From Prionace glauca (lineage: Eukaryota > Chordata > Chondrichthyes > Carcharhiniformes > Carcharhinidae), in contig CM075758.1 in NCBI GenBank assembly GCA_037974335.1, positions 19,757,723 through 19,821,722 on the forward strand: a stretch of 64,000 nucleotides of DNA, written 5' to 3'. The notes beneath the pieces are model-generated. The model ran no database searches and had not been told where the DNA came from. It saw only the letters and a list, made by a program, of their open reading frames with translations. Positions 45,814 to 58,100 of the stretch are shown here, in pieces (the first letter of the stretch is position 1; every line of letters starts with the position of its first letter). The position numbers and the translations under genes are program-made.

Positions 45814-46702
45814 ATGTTGCCGGCAGCCTGCTATTTCATGCCGTTGGCTGCATTTCTCCCGGGTGAGTGAGTGAGTGAGGTCCCAACTTGAGAGTTCAGC
45901 CGCCATTGAATCTGTGGCAGTTCCCCCTCCCTGAGGCGCCCATCCCTTTGGGACGAGTCTCCTTCCCCAGGAGCAGCGGCGGCGGCGGCCCCTCACACTC
46001 AATCCTGATGTCTGTGTCTGGCTGTGTGAAGGGGGGAGGGCCCGTGGCTTGGAACTCATGTTAAAACAGACCAAGCCTTTCAGGCGCGCGGGAATGATTT
46101 GGGAACCCGATATGGAGAAGGACAGAATATTAAGATGTTCAAAATTTAAAAAAAATCCCCTGTGGATCAGTTATCATTGGGCTGTTGTCTGAGACAAGGG
46201 ACTGACCACAGACTGGAAAGGGTGTCTGATGCTTTTCTCAGTGAGAAACGTTGTATTATTACAATATTATTTCATTAGTTGGGAAATATATTAGGATGAG
46301 GGGAGATGGTGACAGGTGTTATGTGTCCATGTTAAATGTCCTGGTTCCAACACATTATTTTTAATTAAATTTCAATTGGAATTTATTATATGTTGAATTT
46401 ATCAGAAATTCTCGCCTCTTACGTGGATCAGTCGCCGCCTTTCGTCTCAGTGGCAACAGGAGAGTCGACAACACTCAGATGCACGCTGACAAATACTGGT
46501 TACAACCAGATGAACTGGTACAGGCAACAGCGAGGCCGGGCAATGGAAGCTCTGTTCTCCTCTGCTGGAGCTGCAGCTGATGTTAAAAGTTACACATCCG
46601 AGTCTATGGAGGCCGAGAGGCCCAGCCAACCCTCCTTCACTCTGAACATCACCGCCGTCGCCCCATCTTACGCCGCTGTCTACTTCTGCGCTTGTAGTGT
46701 GG
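45814..46702 (+). CDS. TCR V1 segment, copy H, open
   Basis: Leader exon 45814-45862; V exon 46406-46702. The first V-exon base is A rather than G, changing the junction residue from Gly to Glu (EILASYVDQ). CDR1 NTGYNQMNW (Asn in place of Tyr before the invariant Trp), CDR2 FSS, and SQPSFTLNI where the other copies read SQTSFTLNI. No stop. Probably functional, though Pro in the FR3 strand may affect folding. Confidence 0.87.
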
Positions 46703-46741
46703 CACAGCGTTTGAGAAAGCGGGTGGACAGCGACAAAAACC
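46703..46741 (+). other. 23-RSS of copy H
   Basis: CACAGCG, spacer 46710-46732 (23 bp), ACAAAAACC. Confidence 0.92.
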
Positions 46742-46749
46742 TCCAGGTT

Positions 46750-47137
46750 ACAGATATAGAGATGTAGAACACTACAGCACAAACAGGCCCTTCGGCCCTC
46801 GAGTTGCGCCGATCACATCAACCCCACCAATCTATAGACCTATCTATAACCCCCAATCCCATTAACCCCCATATACTCATCCAGAAGTTTTTTAAAAGAC
46901 CCCAGCGAGTTCGCCTCCACCACCGACGACGGCAGCTGATTCCATTCACTCACCACCCTCTGAGTGAAACACTTACCCCTAACATCACCTCTGTACTTCC
47001 CTCCCCGCACCTTATATCTGTGTCCTCTCGTAGCGACCATTTCAACCCGGGGAAATAACCTTTGAGAGTCCACCCTATCTATTCCTCTCAACATTTTATA
47101 AACCTCTATCAGGTCACCTCTCAACCTTCGCCTCTCG
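46750..47137 (-). mobile_element. CR1-A LINE 3' fragment next to RSS (module 7)
   Basis: Same insertion as at 13645, with AGGTT at both edges. Confidence 0.9.
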
Positions 47138-49648
47138 AGGTTGATAAAACCGCCTGCTCCGGATTCATTCGCAAGACGCTAGGTGGCAGCAATGGATTGA
47201 GATCAATGCCAAACACCGCGAGTGCTGGAATCTGAAACAGAAACTAGACAATGCTGGAAAATTTCCCAAGTGGATCAGTTCCACTTTCCCGCCCTCTCCC
47301 CCTAACCCTTAATTCCCCTTGTCTGTCAGAAACCTATCTACCCGTGACTTAAATATATTTAGCGAGGTAGCCCCCACCACTTCAACGGGCAGAGAATCCC
47401 AAAGATTCACCACCCTTTGAGTCAAGACATTCTCTCTTCCACTTTCTTCCGGATAGAAAAATATACAAAAGTCTGAAGTCACGTCCCAACCCACTCAAGA
47501 ACTGCTTCTTTCCAGCTGCCCCCAGACCATTGAATATCCCTATCTGATATTAAACTATTGATCTTTCTCTGCACCATAGCTATGGCTGCAACAGTACATT
47601 ATGCACTCCTGTCCTTCTCTACGAAGGAGATGTTTTGTCTGCGTAGCGCAAGAAACAATACTTTTCACTGTGTACTCATATTGTGACAACAATAAATCAT
47701 ATCAAATCAAACCATCATCAGATGGGGAGGCACGGGAGCACAGTGGGTTGAATCACAACGCCAAGGACCTGGGTTCGATTCCCTGCTCGGGTCACTGTCT
47801 GTGTGGAGTTTGCACATTCTCCTCATGTCTGCGTGGGTTTCCACCGGGTGCTCCAGTTTCCTCCCACAGTCCAAAGATGTACAGTTAAGGTGGTTTGGAC
47901 TTGGTAAATTGCCCCTTAAGTGTTCTGGGATTCGGAGGTTTGACGGATTGGTCGGTAAAATATATTGGGATGTGGGTGTCGGATCTGGGTGGGATTGTGG
48001 TCTGTGCAACAGGTTTATCATGGGGGGATAAAAAAGAATAATTCGGTTCTATCGATCCAGAAAATTAGGGATTAAAGTGAGTAAGCAAATGGGGACAGAC
48101 ATGTACATAGAACATAGAACAGAGAACACTACAGCACAAACAGGCCCTTTGGCCCACAAGTTGCACCGATCATATCCGTACCTCCCAGGCCATAGAACCA
48201 CCTATAACTCCCAACCCTATTAAGTCCCATGTACTCATCCAGGAGTCTCTTAAAAGGCCCCAGCGAGTTCGCCTCCACCACCACCGACGGCAGCTGATTC
48301 CACTCACTCAGCACCGTCTGAGTGAAAAACGTACCTCTAACATCTCCTCTGTACTTGCCCCCCAGCACCTTAAACCCTGTGTCCCTCTCGTAGCGACCAT
48401 TTCAGCCCTGGGAAATACCCTCCGAGAATCCACCCTATCTATTCCTCTCAACATCTTATAAACCTCTATCAGGTCGCCTCTCAACCTTCGTCTCTCCAGG
48501 GAGAAGAGACCGAGCTCCCTCAACCTATCCTCATGTAGAGGAAGAGGGAAAAGAAATCAAAGAAAGAAAGATCTGGCGGAGTTAACTGGAGTAGTGGGAG
48601 TTCTCCTGGTGATAAAATCTTCCGCATTTCACTTATTCTATTTGTCCCCTGAAACCCCGGGAAATCTCTCTCTGATTCCTCTGCAGGACCCGCGACTGGG
48701 GGTGTTGTCATAAGAACATAAGAACATAAGAAATAGGAGCAGGAGTAGGCCATCTAGCCCTTCGAGCCTGCCCCGCCATTCAATAAGATCATGGCTGATC
48801 TGTCGTGGCTCAGTTCCACCTTCCCGCCGTCTCCCCATAACCCTTAATCCCTTCTCTTATCAAAAACCCATCAACCCGCTTCTTCACAATATTTAGCGAG
48901 GCAGCCTCCACCACTTCAACGGGCAGAGAATTCCAGAGATTCACCACCCTTTGAGTGAAGAAGTTCCTCCTCAAATCTGTTCTAAACCGCCTCCCCTTTA
49001 TCTTGAGGCTGTGCCCCCTAGTCCTACTGTCTTTTTTGAACGGGAAGAGTTTCAGATGTTTTACAATGGGTCTTAAATAGGTGGCAAAGTTATTTTACAG
49101 GCTGTTCACATTGAGAAAAAAATGTTGTTCTCCTTCACAAGTTGCACTGGTTCAGTGCAGCTGAGAAACATGTATCTTATTCCGCTAATATGACCCGTTC
49201 AGGCAGTGTATTCCAGACCGCAGTGTGTTGCTGCAGGAAATAAGAGAACATTTCCCCCTATCACCCCCCCCCCCACCCCCCACCCCCCGGGTGCCAGCTG
49301 GGCTTTTTTGCTAAGTATTTCCAACTATCATCTATCTGTGAACATTTTTTTTTTAACAAGACGCCGCCAGACCAACTGACAGTCTTTATCTCCCCCACAC
49401 AATACCTTCTGGAAGTCAATCTCTTGTCATGAGTTATTCCCACCCAGTGGGGTGAGGGGGGGGGGGGCGCGATTTGAACCTATTGGTCAGAAAATTTCTC
49501 GGCTGGAGGGCAAGTTTCTCAGGAAGTGACGTCCCACACAGTCACGGAAATGAAACGTCATCAGATGCAGTCGAGGAAGCTTCCTCCAGACGCAGTGTTG
49601 GACCGCACTCTGTTCACTCAGGCAGCGAAGCAACCCACAGACAGGGTC

Positions 49649-50533
49649 ATGTTGCCGGCAGCCTGCTATTTCATGCCGTTGGCTGCATTTCTCCCGGGTG
49701 AGTGAGTGAGTGAGGTCCCAACTTGAGAGTTCAACCGCCACTGAATCTGTGGCAGTTCCCCCTCCCTGAGGCGCCCATCCCTTTGGGACCAGTCTCCTTC
49801 CCCCGCAGCGGCGGCGGCGGCCCCTCACACTCAATCCTGATGTCTGTGTCTGGCTGTGTGAAGGAGGGAGGGCCCGTGGCTTGGAACTCATGTTAAAACA
49901 GACCAAGCCTTTCAGGCGCGCGGGAATGATTTGGGAACCCGATATGGAGAAGGACAGAATATGAAGATGTTCAAAATTTTAAAAAATCCCCTGTGGATCA
50001 GTTATCATTGGGCTGTTGTCTGAGACAAGGGACTGACCACAGACTGGAAAGGGTGTCTGTTGCTTTTCTCAGTGAGAAACGTTGTATTATTACAATATTA
50101 TTTCATTAGTTGGGAAATATATTAGGATGAGGGGAGATGGTGACAGGTGTTATGTGTCCATGTTAAATGCCCTGGTTCCAACACATTATTTTTAATTAAA
50201 TTTCAATTGGAATTTATTATATGTTGAATTTATCAGGAATTCTCGCCTCTTACGTGGATCAGTCGCCGCCTTTCGTCTCAGTGGCAGCAGGAGACTCGAC
50301 AACACTCAGATGCACGCTGACAAATACTGATTACGACACGATGTACTGGTACAGGCAACAGCGAGGCCGGGCAATGGAAGCTCTGTTCTCCTCTGCTGGA
50401 GCTGCAGCTGATGTTAAAAGTTACACATCCGAGTCTATGGAGGCCGAGAGGCCCAGCCAAACCTCCTTCACTCTGAACATCACCGCCGTAGCCCCATCTT
50501 ACGCCGCTGTCTACTTCTGCGCTTGTAGTGTGG
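49649..50533 (+). CDS. TCR V1 segment, copy I, open
   Basis: Leader exon 49649-49697; V exon 50237-50533. CDR1 NTDYDTMYW is the most distinct of the open copies, CDR2 FSS, FR1 VAAGDS. No stop. Promoter site AGTGACGTCC at 49525-49534 is one base from the TRBV decamer. Probably functional. Confidence 0.88.
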
Positions 50534-50572
50534 CACAGCGTTTGAGAAAGCGGGTGGAGAGCGACAAAAACC
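50534..50572 (+). other. 23-RSS of copy I
   Basis: CACAGCG, spacer 50541-50563 (23 bp), ACAAAAACC. The spacer has GGAGAGCG, as in copy D, where the other copies have GGACAGCG. Confidence 0.92.
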
Positions 50573-50580
50573 CTCCAGGT

Positions 50581-50969
50581 TAGAGATATAGACATGTAGA
50601 ACATTACAGCACAAACAGGCCCTTCGGCCCTCGAGTTGCGCCGATCACATCAACCCCACCAATCTATGGACCTATCTATAACCCCCAATCCCATTAAACC
50701 CCATATACTCATCCAGAAGTCTTTTAAAAGACCCCAGCGAGTTCGCCTCCACCACGGATGACGGCAGCCGATTCCATTCACTCACCACCCTCTGAGTGAA
50801 AAACTTACCCCTAACATGACCTCTGTACTTCCCTCCCCGCACCTTAAATCTGTGTCCTCTCGTAGCGACCATTTCAACCCGGGGAAATAGCCTTTGAGAG
50901 TCCACCCTATCTATTCCTCTCAACATTTTATAAACTTCTATCAGGTCGCCTCTCAACCTTCGCCTCTCT
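50581..50969 (-). mobile_element. CR1-A LINE 3' fragment next to RSS (module 8)
   Basis: Same insertion as at 13645. It shares ATATAGACATG with the module 3 copy, where others have ATATAGAGATG. Confidence 0.9.
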
Positions 50970-53434
50970 AGGTTGATAAAACCGCCTGCTCCGGATTCAT
51001 TCGCAAGACGCGAGGTGGCAGCAATGGATTGAGATCAATGCCAAACAACGCGAGTGCTGGAGTCTGAAACAGAAACTAGACAATGCTGGAAAATTTCCCA
51101 AGTGGATCAGTTCCACTTTCCCGCTTTCTCCCCCTAACCCTTAATTCCCCTTGTCTATCAGAAACCTATCTACCCGTGACATAAATATATTTAGCGAGGT
51201 AGCCTCCACAACTTCAACGGGCAGAGAATCCCAAAGATTCACCACCCTTTGAGTCAAGACATTCTCTCTTCCACTTTCTTCCGGATAGAAAAATATACAA
51301 AAGTCTGAAGTCACGTCCCAACCCACTCAAGAACAGCCTCTTTCCAGCTGCCCCCAGACCATTGAATATCCCTATCTGATATTAAACTGATCTTTCTCTG
51401 CACCATAGCTATGGCTGCAACATTACATTATGCACTCCTGTCCTTCTCTGCGAAGGAAATGCTTTGTCTGTGTAGAGCAAGAAACAATACTTTTCACTGT
51501 GTACTCATACTTGTGACAAGAATAAATCATATCAAATCAAACCATCATCAAATGGGGCGGCACGGGAACACAGTGGGTTGGCTTCACAACGCCAAGGACC
51601 TGGGCTCGATTCCCTGCTCGGGTCACTGTCTGTGTGGAGTTTGCACATTCTGCTCATGTCTGCGTGGGTTTCCACCGGGTGCTCCAGTTTCCTCCCACAG
51701 TCCAAAGATGTACAGTTGAGGTGGTTTGACCTTGGTAAATTGCCCCTTAAGTGTTCTGGGATTCGTAGGTTTGACGGATTGGTCGGTAAAATATATTGGG
51801 ATGTGGGTGTAGGACCTGGGTGGGATTTATCATGGGGGGATAAAAAAGAATAATTCGGTTCTATCGATCGAGAAAATGAGGGATTAAAGTGAGCAAGCAA
51901 ATGGGGGCAGACATGTACATAGAACACAGAACACTACAGCACAAACAGGCCCACAAGTTGCACCGATCATATCCATACCTCCCAGGCCATAGGACCTTCT
52001 ATAACTCCCAACACTATTAAGTCCCATGTACTCATCCAGGAGTCTCTTAAAAGACCCCAGCGAGTTCGCCTCCACCACCACCGACGGCAGCTGATTCCAC
52101 TCACTCAGCACCCCTCAGAGTGAAAAACTTACCCCTAACATCTCCTCTGTACTTGCCCCCCAGCACCTTAAACCTGTGTCCCTCTCGTAGCGACCATTTC
52201 AGCCCTGGGAAATACCCTCCGAGAATCCACCCTATCTATTCCTCTCAACATCTTATAAACCTCTATCAGGTCGCCTCTCAAACTTCGTCTCTCCAGGGAG
52301 AAGAGACCGAGCTCCCTCAACCTATCCTCATGTAGAGGAAGAGGGAAAAGAAATCAACGAAAGAAAGATCTGGCGGAGTTAACTGGAGTAGTGGGAGTTC
52401 TCCTGGTGATAAAATCTTCCGCATTTCACTTATTCTATTTATCCCCTGAAACCCCGGGAAATCTCTCTCTGATTCCTCTGCAGGACCCGCGACTGGGGGT
52501 GTTGTCATAAGAACATAAGAACATAAGAAATAGGAGCAGGAGTAGGCCATCTAGCCCTTCGAGCCTGCCCCGCCATTCAATAAGATCATGGCTGATCTGT
52601 CGTGGCTGAGTTCCACTTTCCCGCTCTCTCCCCATAACCCTTAATCCCTTCTCTTATCAAAAACCCATCAACCCGCTTCTCAAAAATATTTAGCGAGGCA
52701 GCCTCCACCACTTCAACGGGCAGAGAATTCCAGAGATTCACCACCCTTTGAGTGAAGAAGTTCCTCCTCAAATCTGTTCTAAACCGCCTCCCCTTTATTT
52801 TGAGGCTGTGCCCCTTAGTCCTACTGTCTTTTTTGAACGGGAAGAGTTTCTTATGTTTTACAATGGGTCTTAAATAAATGGCAAAGTTATTTTACAGGCG
52901 GTTCACATTGAGAAAAAAATGATGTTCTCCTTCACAAGTTGCACTGGTTCAGTGCAGCTGAGAAACATGCATCTTATTCCGCTAATATGACCCGTTCAGG
53001 CAGTGTATTACAGACCGCAGTGTGTTGCTGCAGGAAATAAGAGAACATTTCCTCCCATCACCCCCCCCCCACCCCCCGGGTGCCAGCTGGGTTTTTGCTA
53101 AGTATTTCCAACTATCATCTACCTGTGAACATTTTTTTTTAACAAGACGCCGCCAGACCAACTGACAGTCTTTATCTCCCCCACACAATACCTTCTGGAA
53201 GTCAATCTCTTGTCATGAGTTATTCCCACCCTGTGGGGTGAGGGGGGGGGGGGCGCGATTTGAACCTGTTGGTCAGAAAAGTTCTCGGCTGGAGGGCAAG
53301 TTTCTCAGGAAGTGACGCCCCACACAGTCACGGCAATGAAACGTCATCAGATGCAGTCGAGGAAGCTTCCTCCAGACGCAGTGTTGGACCGCACTCTGCT
53401 CACTCAGGCAGCGAAGCAACCCACAGACAGGGTC

Positions 53435-54314
53435 ATGTTGCCGGCAGCCTGCTATTTCATGCCGTTGGCTGCATTTCTCCCGGGTGAGTGAGTGAGTGAG
53501 GTCCCAACTTGAGAGTTCAGCCGCCACTGAGTCTGTGGCAGTTCCCCCTCCCTGAGGCGCCCATCCCTTTGGGACCAGTCTCCTTCCCCAGCAGCGGCGG
53601 CGGCGGCCCCTCACACTCAATCCTGATGTCTGTGTCTGGCTGTGTGAAGGGGGGAGGGCCCGTGGCTTGGAACTCATGTTAAAACAGACCAAGCCTTTCA
53701 GGCGCGCGGGAATGATTTGGGATCCCGATATGGAGAAGGACAGAATATTAAGTTGTTCAAAAAAAAATCCCCTGTGGATCAGTTATCATTGGGCTGTTGT
53801 CTGAGACAAGGGACTGACCACAGACTGGAAAGGGTGTCTGTTGCTTTTCTCAGTGAGAAACGTTGTATTATTACAATATTCTTTCATTAGTTGGGAAATA
53901 TATTAGGATGAGGGGAGATGGTGACAGGTGTTATGTGTCCATGTTAAATGTCCTGGTTCCAACACATTATTTTCAATTAAATTATAATTGGAATTTATTA
54001 TATGTTGAATTTATCAGGAATTCTCGCCTCTTACGTGGATCAGTCGCCGCCTTTCGTCTCAGTGGCAACAGGAGACTCGACAACACTCAGATGCACGCTG
54101 ACAAATACTGGTTACAACGAGATGTACTGGTACAGGCAACAGCGAGGCCGGGCAATGGAAGCTCTGTTCTACTCTGCTGGAGCTGCAGCTGATGTTAAAA
54201 GTTACACATCCGAGTCTATGGAGGCCGAGAGGCCCAGCCAAACCTCCTTCACTCTGAACATCACCGCCGTCGCCCCATCTTACGCCGCTGTCTACTTCTG
54301 CGCTTGTAGTGTGG
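53435..54314 (+). CDS. TCR V1 segment, copy J, open
   Basis: Leader exon 53435-53483; V exon 54018-54314. CDR1 NTGYNEMYW, CDR2 FYS, FR1 VATGDS. No stop; both Cys and the Trp are present. Probably functional. Confidence 0.88.
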
Positions 54315-54353
54315 CACAGCGTTTGAGAAAGCGGGTGGACAGCGACAAAAACC
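54315..54353 (+). other. 23-RSS of copy J
   Basis: CACAGCG, spacer 54322-54344 (23 bp), ACAAAAACC. Confidence 0.92.
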
Positions 54354-54360
54354 TCCAGGT

Positions 54361-54749
54361 TAGAGATATAGAGATGTAGAACATTAAAGCACAAACAGGC
54401 CCTTCGGCCCTCGAGTTGCGCCGATCACATCAACCCCACCAATCTACAGACCTATCTATAACCCCCAATCCCATTAAACCCCATATACTCATCCAGAAGT
54501 CTTTTAAAAGACCCCAGCGAGTTCGCCTCCACCACCGACGACGGCAGCCGATTCCAATCACTCACCACCCTCTGAGTGAAAAACTTACCCCTAACATCAC
54601 CTCTGTACTTCCCTCCCCGCACCTTAAATCTGTGTCCTCTCGTAGCGACCATTTCAACCCGGGGAAATAGCCTCTGAGAGTCCACCCTATCTATTCCTCT
54701 CAACATTTTATAAACCTCTATCAGGTCGCCTCTCAACCTTCGCCTCTCC
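54361..54749 (-). mobile_element. CR1-A LINE 3' fragment next to RSS (module 9)
   Basis: Same insertion as at 13645. The right edge reads CTCCAGGTT where most others have CTCTAGGTT. Confidence 0.9.
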
Positions 54750-57212
54750 AGGTTGATAAAACCGCCTGCTCCGGATTCATTCGCAAGCCGCGAGGTGGCA
54801 GCAATGGATTGAGATCAATGCCAAACACCGCGAGTGCTGGAATCTGAAACAGAAACTAGACAATGCTGGAAAATTTCCCAAGTGGATCAGTTCCACTTTC
54901 CCGCTTTCTCCCCCTAACCCTTAATTCCCCTTGTCTATCAGAAACCTATCTACCCGTGACATATATATATTTAGCGAGGTAGCCTCCACCACTTCAACGG
55001 GCCCAGAATCCCAAAGATTCACCACCCTTTGAGTCAAGACATTCTCTCTTCCACTTTCTTCCGGATAGAAAAATATACAAAAGTCTGAAGTCACGTCCCA
55101 ACCCACTCAAGAACTGCTTCTTTCCAGCTGCCCCCAGACCATTGAATATCCCTATCTGATATTAAACTATTGATCTTTCTCTGCACCATAGCTATGGCGT
55201 CAACAGTACATTATGCACTCCTGTCCTTCTCTACGAAGGAAATGCTTTGTCTGCGTAGCGCAAGAAACAATACTTTTCACTGTGCACTCATACTTGTGAC
55301 AAGAATAAATCATATCAAATCAAACCATCATCGAATGGGGCGGCACGGGAGCACAGTGGGTGAATCACAACGCCAAGGATCTGGGTTCGATTCCCTGCTC
55401 GGGTCACTGTCTGTGTGGAGTTTGCACATTCTCCTCGTGTCTGCGTGGGTTTCCACCGGGTGCTCCAGTTTCCTCCCACAGTCCAAAGATGTACAGTTGA
55501 GGTGGTTTGGCCTTGGTAAATTGCCCCTTAAGTGTTCTGGGATTCGTAGGTTTGACGGATTGGTCGGTAAAATATATTGGGATGTGGGTGTAGGACCTGG
55601 GTGGGATTTATCATGGGGGGATAAAAAAGAATAATTCGGTTCTATCGATCCAGAAAATGAGAGATTAAAGTTAAGAAGCAAATGGGGGCAGACATGTACA
55701 TAGAACACAGAACACTACAGCACAAACAGGCCCACAAGTTGCACCGATCATATCCATACCTCCCAGGCCATAGGACCTTCTATAACTCCCAACACTATTA
55801 AGTCCCATGTACTCATCCAGGAGTCTCTTAAAAGACCCCAGCGAGTTCGCCTCCACCACCACCGACGGCAGCCGATTCCACTCACTCACCACCCTCTGAG
55901 TGAAAAACTTACCCCCAACATCTCCTCTGTACTTGCCCCCCAGCACCTTTAACCCTGTGTCCCTCTCGTAGCCACCATTTCAGCCGTGGGAAATAACCTC
56001 CGAGAATCCACCCTATCTATTCCTCTCAACATCTTATAAACCTCTATCAGGTCGCCTCTCAACCTTCGTCTCTCCAGGGAGAAGAGACCGAGCTCCCTCA
56101 ACCTATCCTCAGGTAGAGGAGGGAAAAGAAATCAAAGAAAGAAAGATCTGGCGGAGTTAACTGGAGTAGTGGGAGTTCTCCTGGTGATAAAATCTTCCGC
56201 ATTTCACTTATTCTATTTATCCCCTGACACCCCGGGAAATCTCTCTCTGATTCCTCTGCAGGACCCGCGACTGGGGGTGTTGTCATAAGAACATAAGAAC
56301 ATAAGAAATAGGAGCAGGAGTAGGCCATCTAGCCCTTCGAGCCTGCCCCGCCATTCAATAAGATCATGGCTGATCTGTCGTGGCTGAGTTCCACTTTCCC
56401 GCTCTCTCCCCATAACCCTTAATCCCTTCTCTTATGAAAAACCCATCAACCCGCTTCTCAAAAATATTTAGCGAGGCAGCCTCCACCACTTCAACGGGCA
56501 GAGAATTCCAGAGATTCACCACCCTTTGAGTGAAGAAGTTCCTCCTCAAATCTGTTCTAAACCGCCTCCCCTTTATCTTGAGGCTGTGCCCCCTAGTCCT
56601 ACTGTCTTTTATGAACGGGAAGAGTTTCAGATGTTTTACAATGGGTCTTAAATAGGTGGCAAAGTTATTTTAGAGGCTGTTCACATTGAGAAAAAAATGA
56701 TGCTCTCCTTCACAAGTTGCACTGGTTCAGTGCAGCTGAGAAACATGTATCTTATTCCGCTAATATGACCCGTTCAGGCAGTGTATTACAGACCGCAGTG
56801 TGTTGCTGCAGGAAATACGAGAACATTTCCCCCTATCACCCCCCCACCACCCCACGGTTGCCAGCTGGGCTTTTTTGCTAAGTATTTCCAACTATCATCT
56901 ATCTGTGAACATTTTTTATAACAAGACGCCGCCAGACCAACTGACAGTCTTTATCTCCCCCACACAATACCTTCTGGAAGTCAATCTCTTGTCATGAGTT
57001 ATTCCCACCCAGTTGGGTGAGGGGGGGGGGGTGCGATTTGAACCTATTGGTCAGAAAAGTTCTCGGCTGGAGGGCAAGTTTCTCAGGAAGTGACGCCACA
57101 CACAGTCACCGCAATGAAACGTCATCAGATGCGGTCGAGGAAGCTTCCTCCAGACGCAGTGTTGGACCGCACTCTGCTCACTCAGGCAGCGAACCAACCC
57201 ACAGACAGGGTC

Positions 57213-58100
57213 ATGTTACCGGCAGCCTGCTATTTCATGCCGTTGGCTGCATTTCTCCCGGGTGAGTGAGTGAGTGAGGTACCAACTTGAGAGTTCAGCC
57301 ACCACTGAATCTGTGGCAGTTCCCCCTCCCTGAGGCGCCCATCCCTTTGGGACCAGTCTCCTTCCCCAGCAGCGGCGGCGGCGGCCCCTCACACTCAATC
57401 CTGATGTCTGTGTCTGGCTGTGTGAAGGGGGGAGGGCCCGTGGCTTGGAACTCATGTTAAAACAGACCAAGCCTTTCAGGCGCGCGGGAATGATTTGGGA
57501 ACCCGATATGGAGAAGGACAGAATATTAAGATGTTTAAAATTAAAAAAAAAATCCCCTGTGGATCAGTTATCATTGGGCTGTTGTCTGAGACAAGGGACT
57601 GACCACAGACTGGAAAGGGTGTCTGTTGCTTTTCTCAGTGAGAAACGTTGTATTATTACAATATTATTTCATGTATTTGGGAAATATATTAGGATGAGGG
57701 GAGATGGTGACAGGTGTTATGTGTCCATGTTAAATGTCCTGGTTCCAACACATTATTTTTAATTAAATTGCAATTGGAATTTATTATATGTTGAATTTAT
57801 CAGGAATTCTCGCCTCTTACGTGGATCAGTCGCCGCCTTTCGTCTCAGTGGCAGCAGGAGACTCGACAACACTCAGATGCACGCTGACAAATACTGATTA
57901 CAACCAGATGTACTGGTACAGGCAACAGCGAGGCCGGGCAATGGAAGCTCTGTTCTCCTCTGCTGGAGCTGCAGCTGATGTTAAAAGTTACACATCCGAG
58001 TCTATGGAGGCCGAGAGGCCCAGCCAAACCTCCTTCACTCTGAACATCACCGCCGTCGCCCCATCTTACGCCGCTGTCTACTTCTGCGCTTGTAGTGTGG
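57213..58100 (+). CDS. TCR V1 segment, copy K, open
   Basis: Leader exon 57213-57261 (second codon TTA where the other copies have TTG), V exon 57804-58100. CDR1 NTDYNQMYW, CDR2 FSS, FR1 VAAGDS. No stop. The open frame continues well past the RSS, but this is read-through of non-coding flank. Upstream decamer region is AGTGACGCCA. The only open V1 of the LINE-free lineage. Confidence 0.88.

Larger units (their letters stand above)
45216..49050 (+). repeat. V module 7 (V1 copy H), standard 3.8 kb
   Basis: Order: V1 unit (45814-46702); CR1-A 46750-47137 (-); CR1-C 47275-47455 (-); L2-like 47456-47710 (+); decayed V-SINE 47725-48010 (+); CR1-A' 48105-48537 (-); orphan block 48538-48710; CR1-C 48711-49050 (-). 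Confidence 0.9.
49051..52848 (+). repeat. V module 8 (V1 copy I), standard 3.8 kb
   Basis: Order: V1 unit (49649-50533); CR1-A 50581-50969 (-); CR1-C 51107-51287 (-); L2-like 51288-51542 (+); decayed V-SINE 51555-51835 (+); CR1-A' 51917-52333 (-); orphan block 52334-52506; CR1-C 52507-52848 (-). Confidence 0.9.
52849..56625 (+). repeat. V module 9 (V1 copy J), standard 3.8 kb
   Basis: Order: V1 unit (53435-54314); CR1-A 54361-54749 (-); CR1-C 54887-55067 (-); L2-like 55068-55322 (+); decayed V-SINE 55336-55615 (+); CR1-A' 55697-56113 (-); orphan block 56114-56283; CR1-C 56284-56625 (-). Confidence 0.9.
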
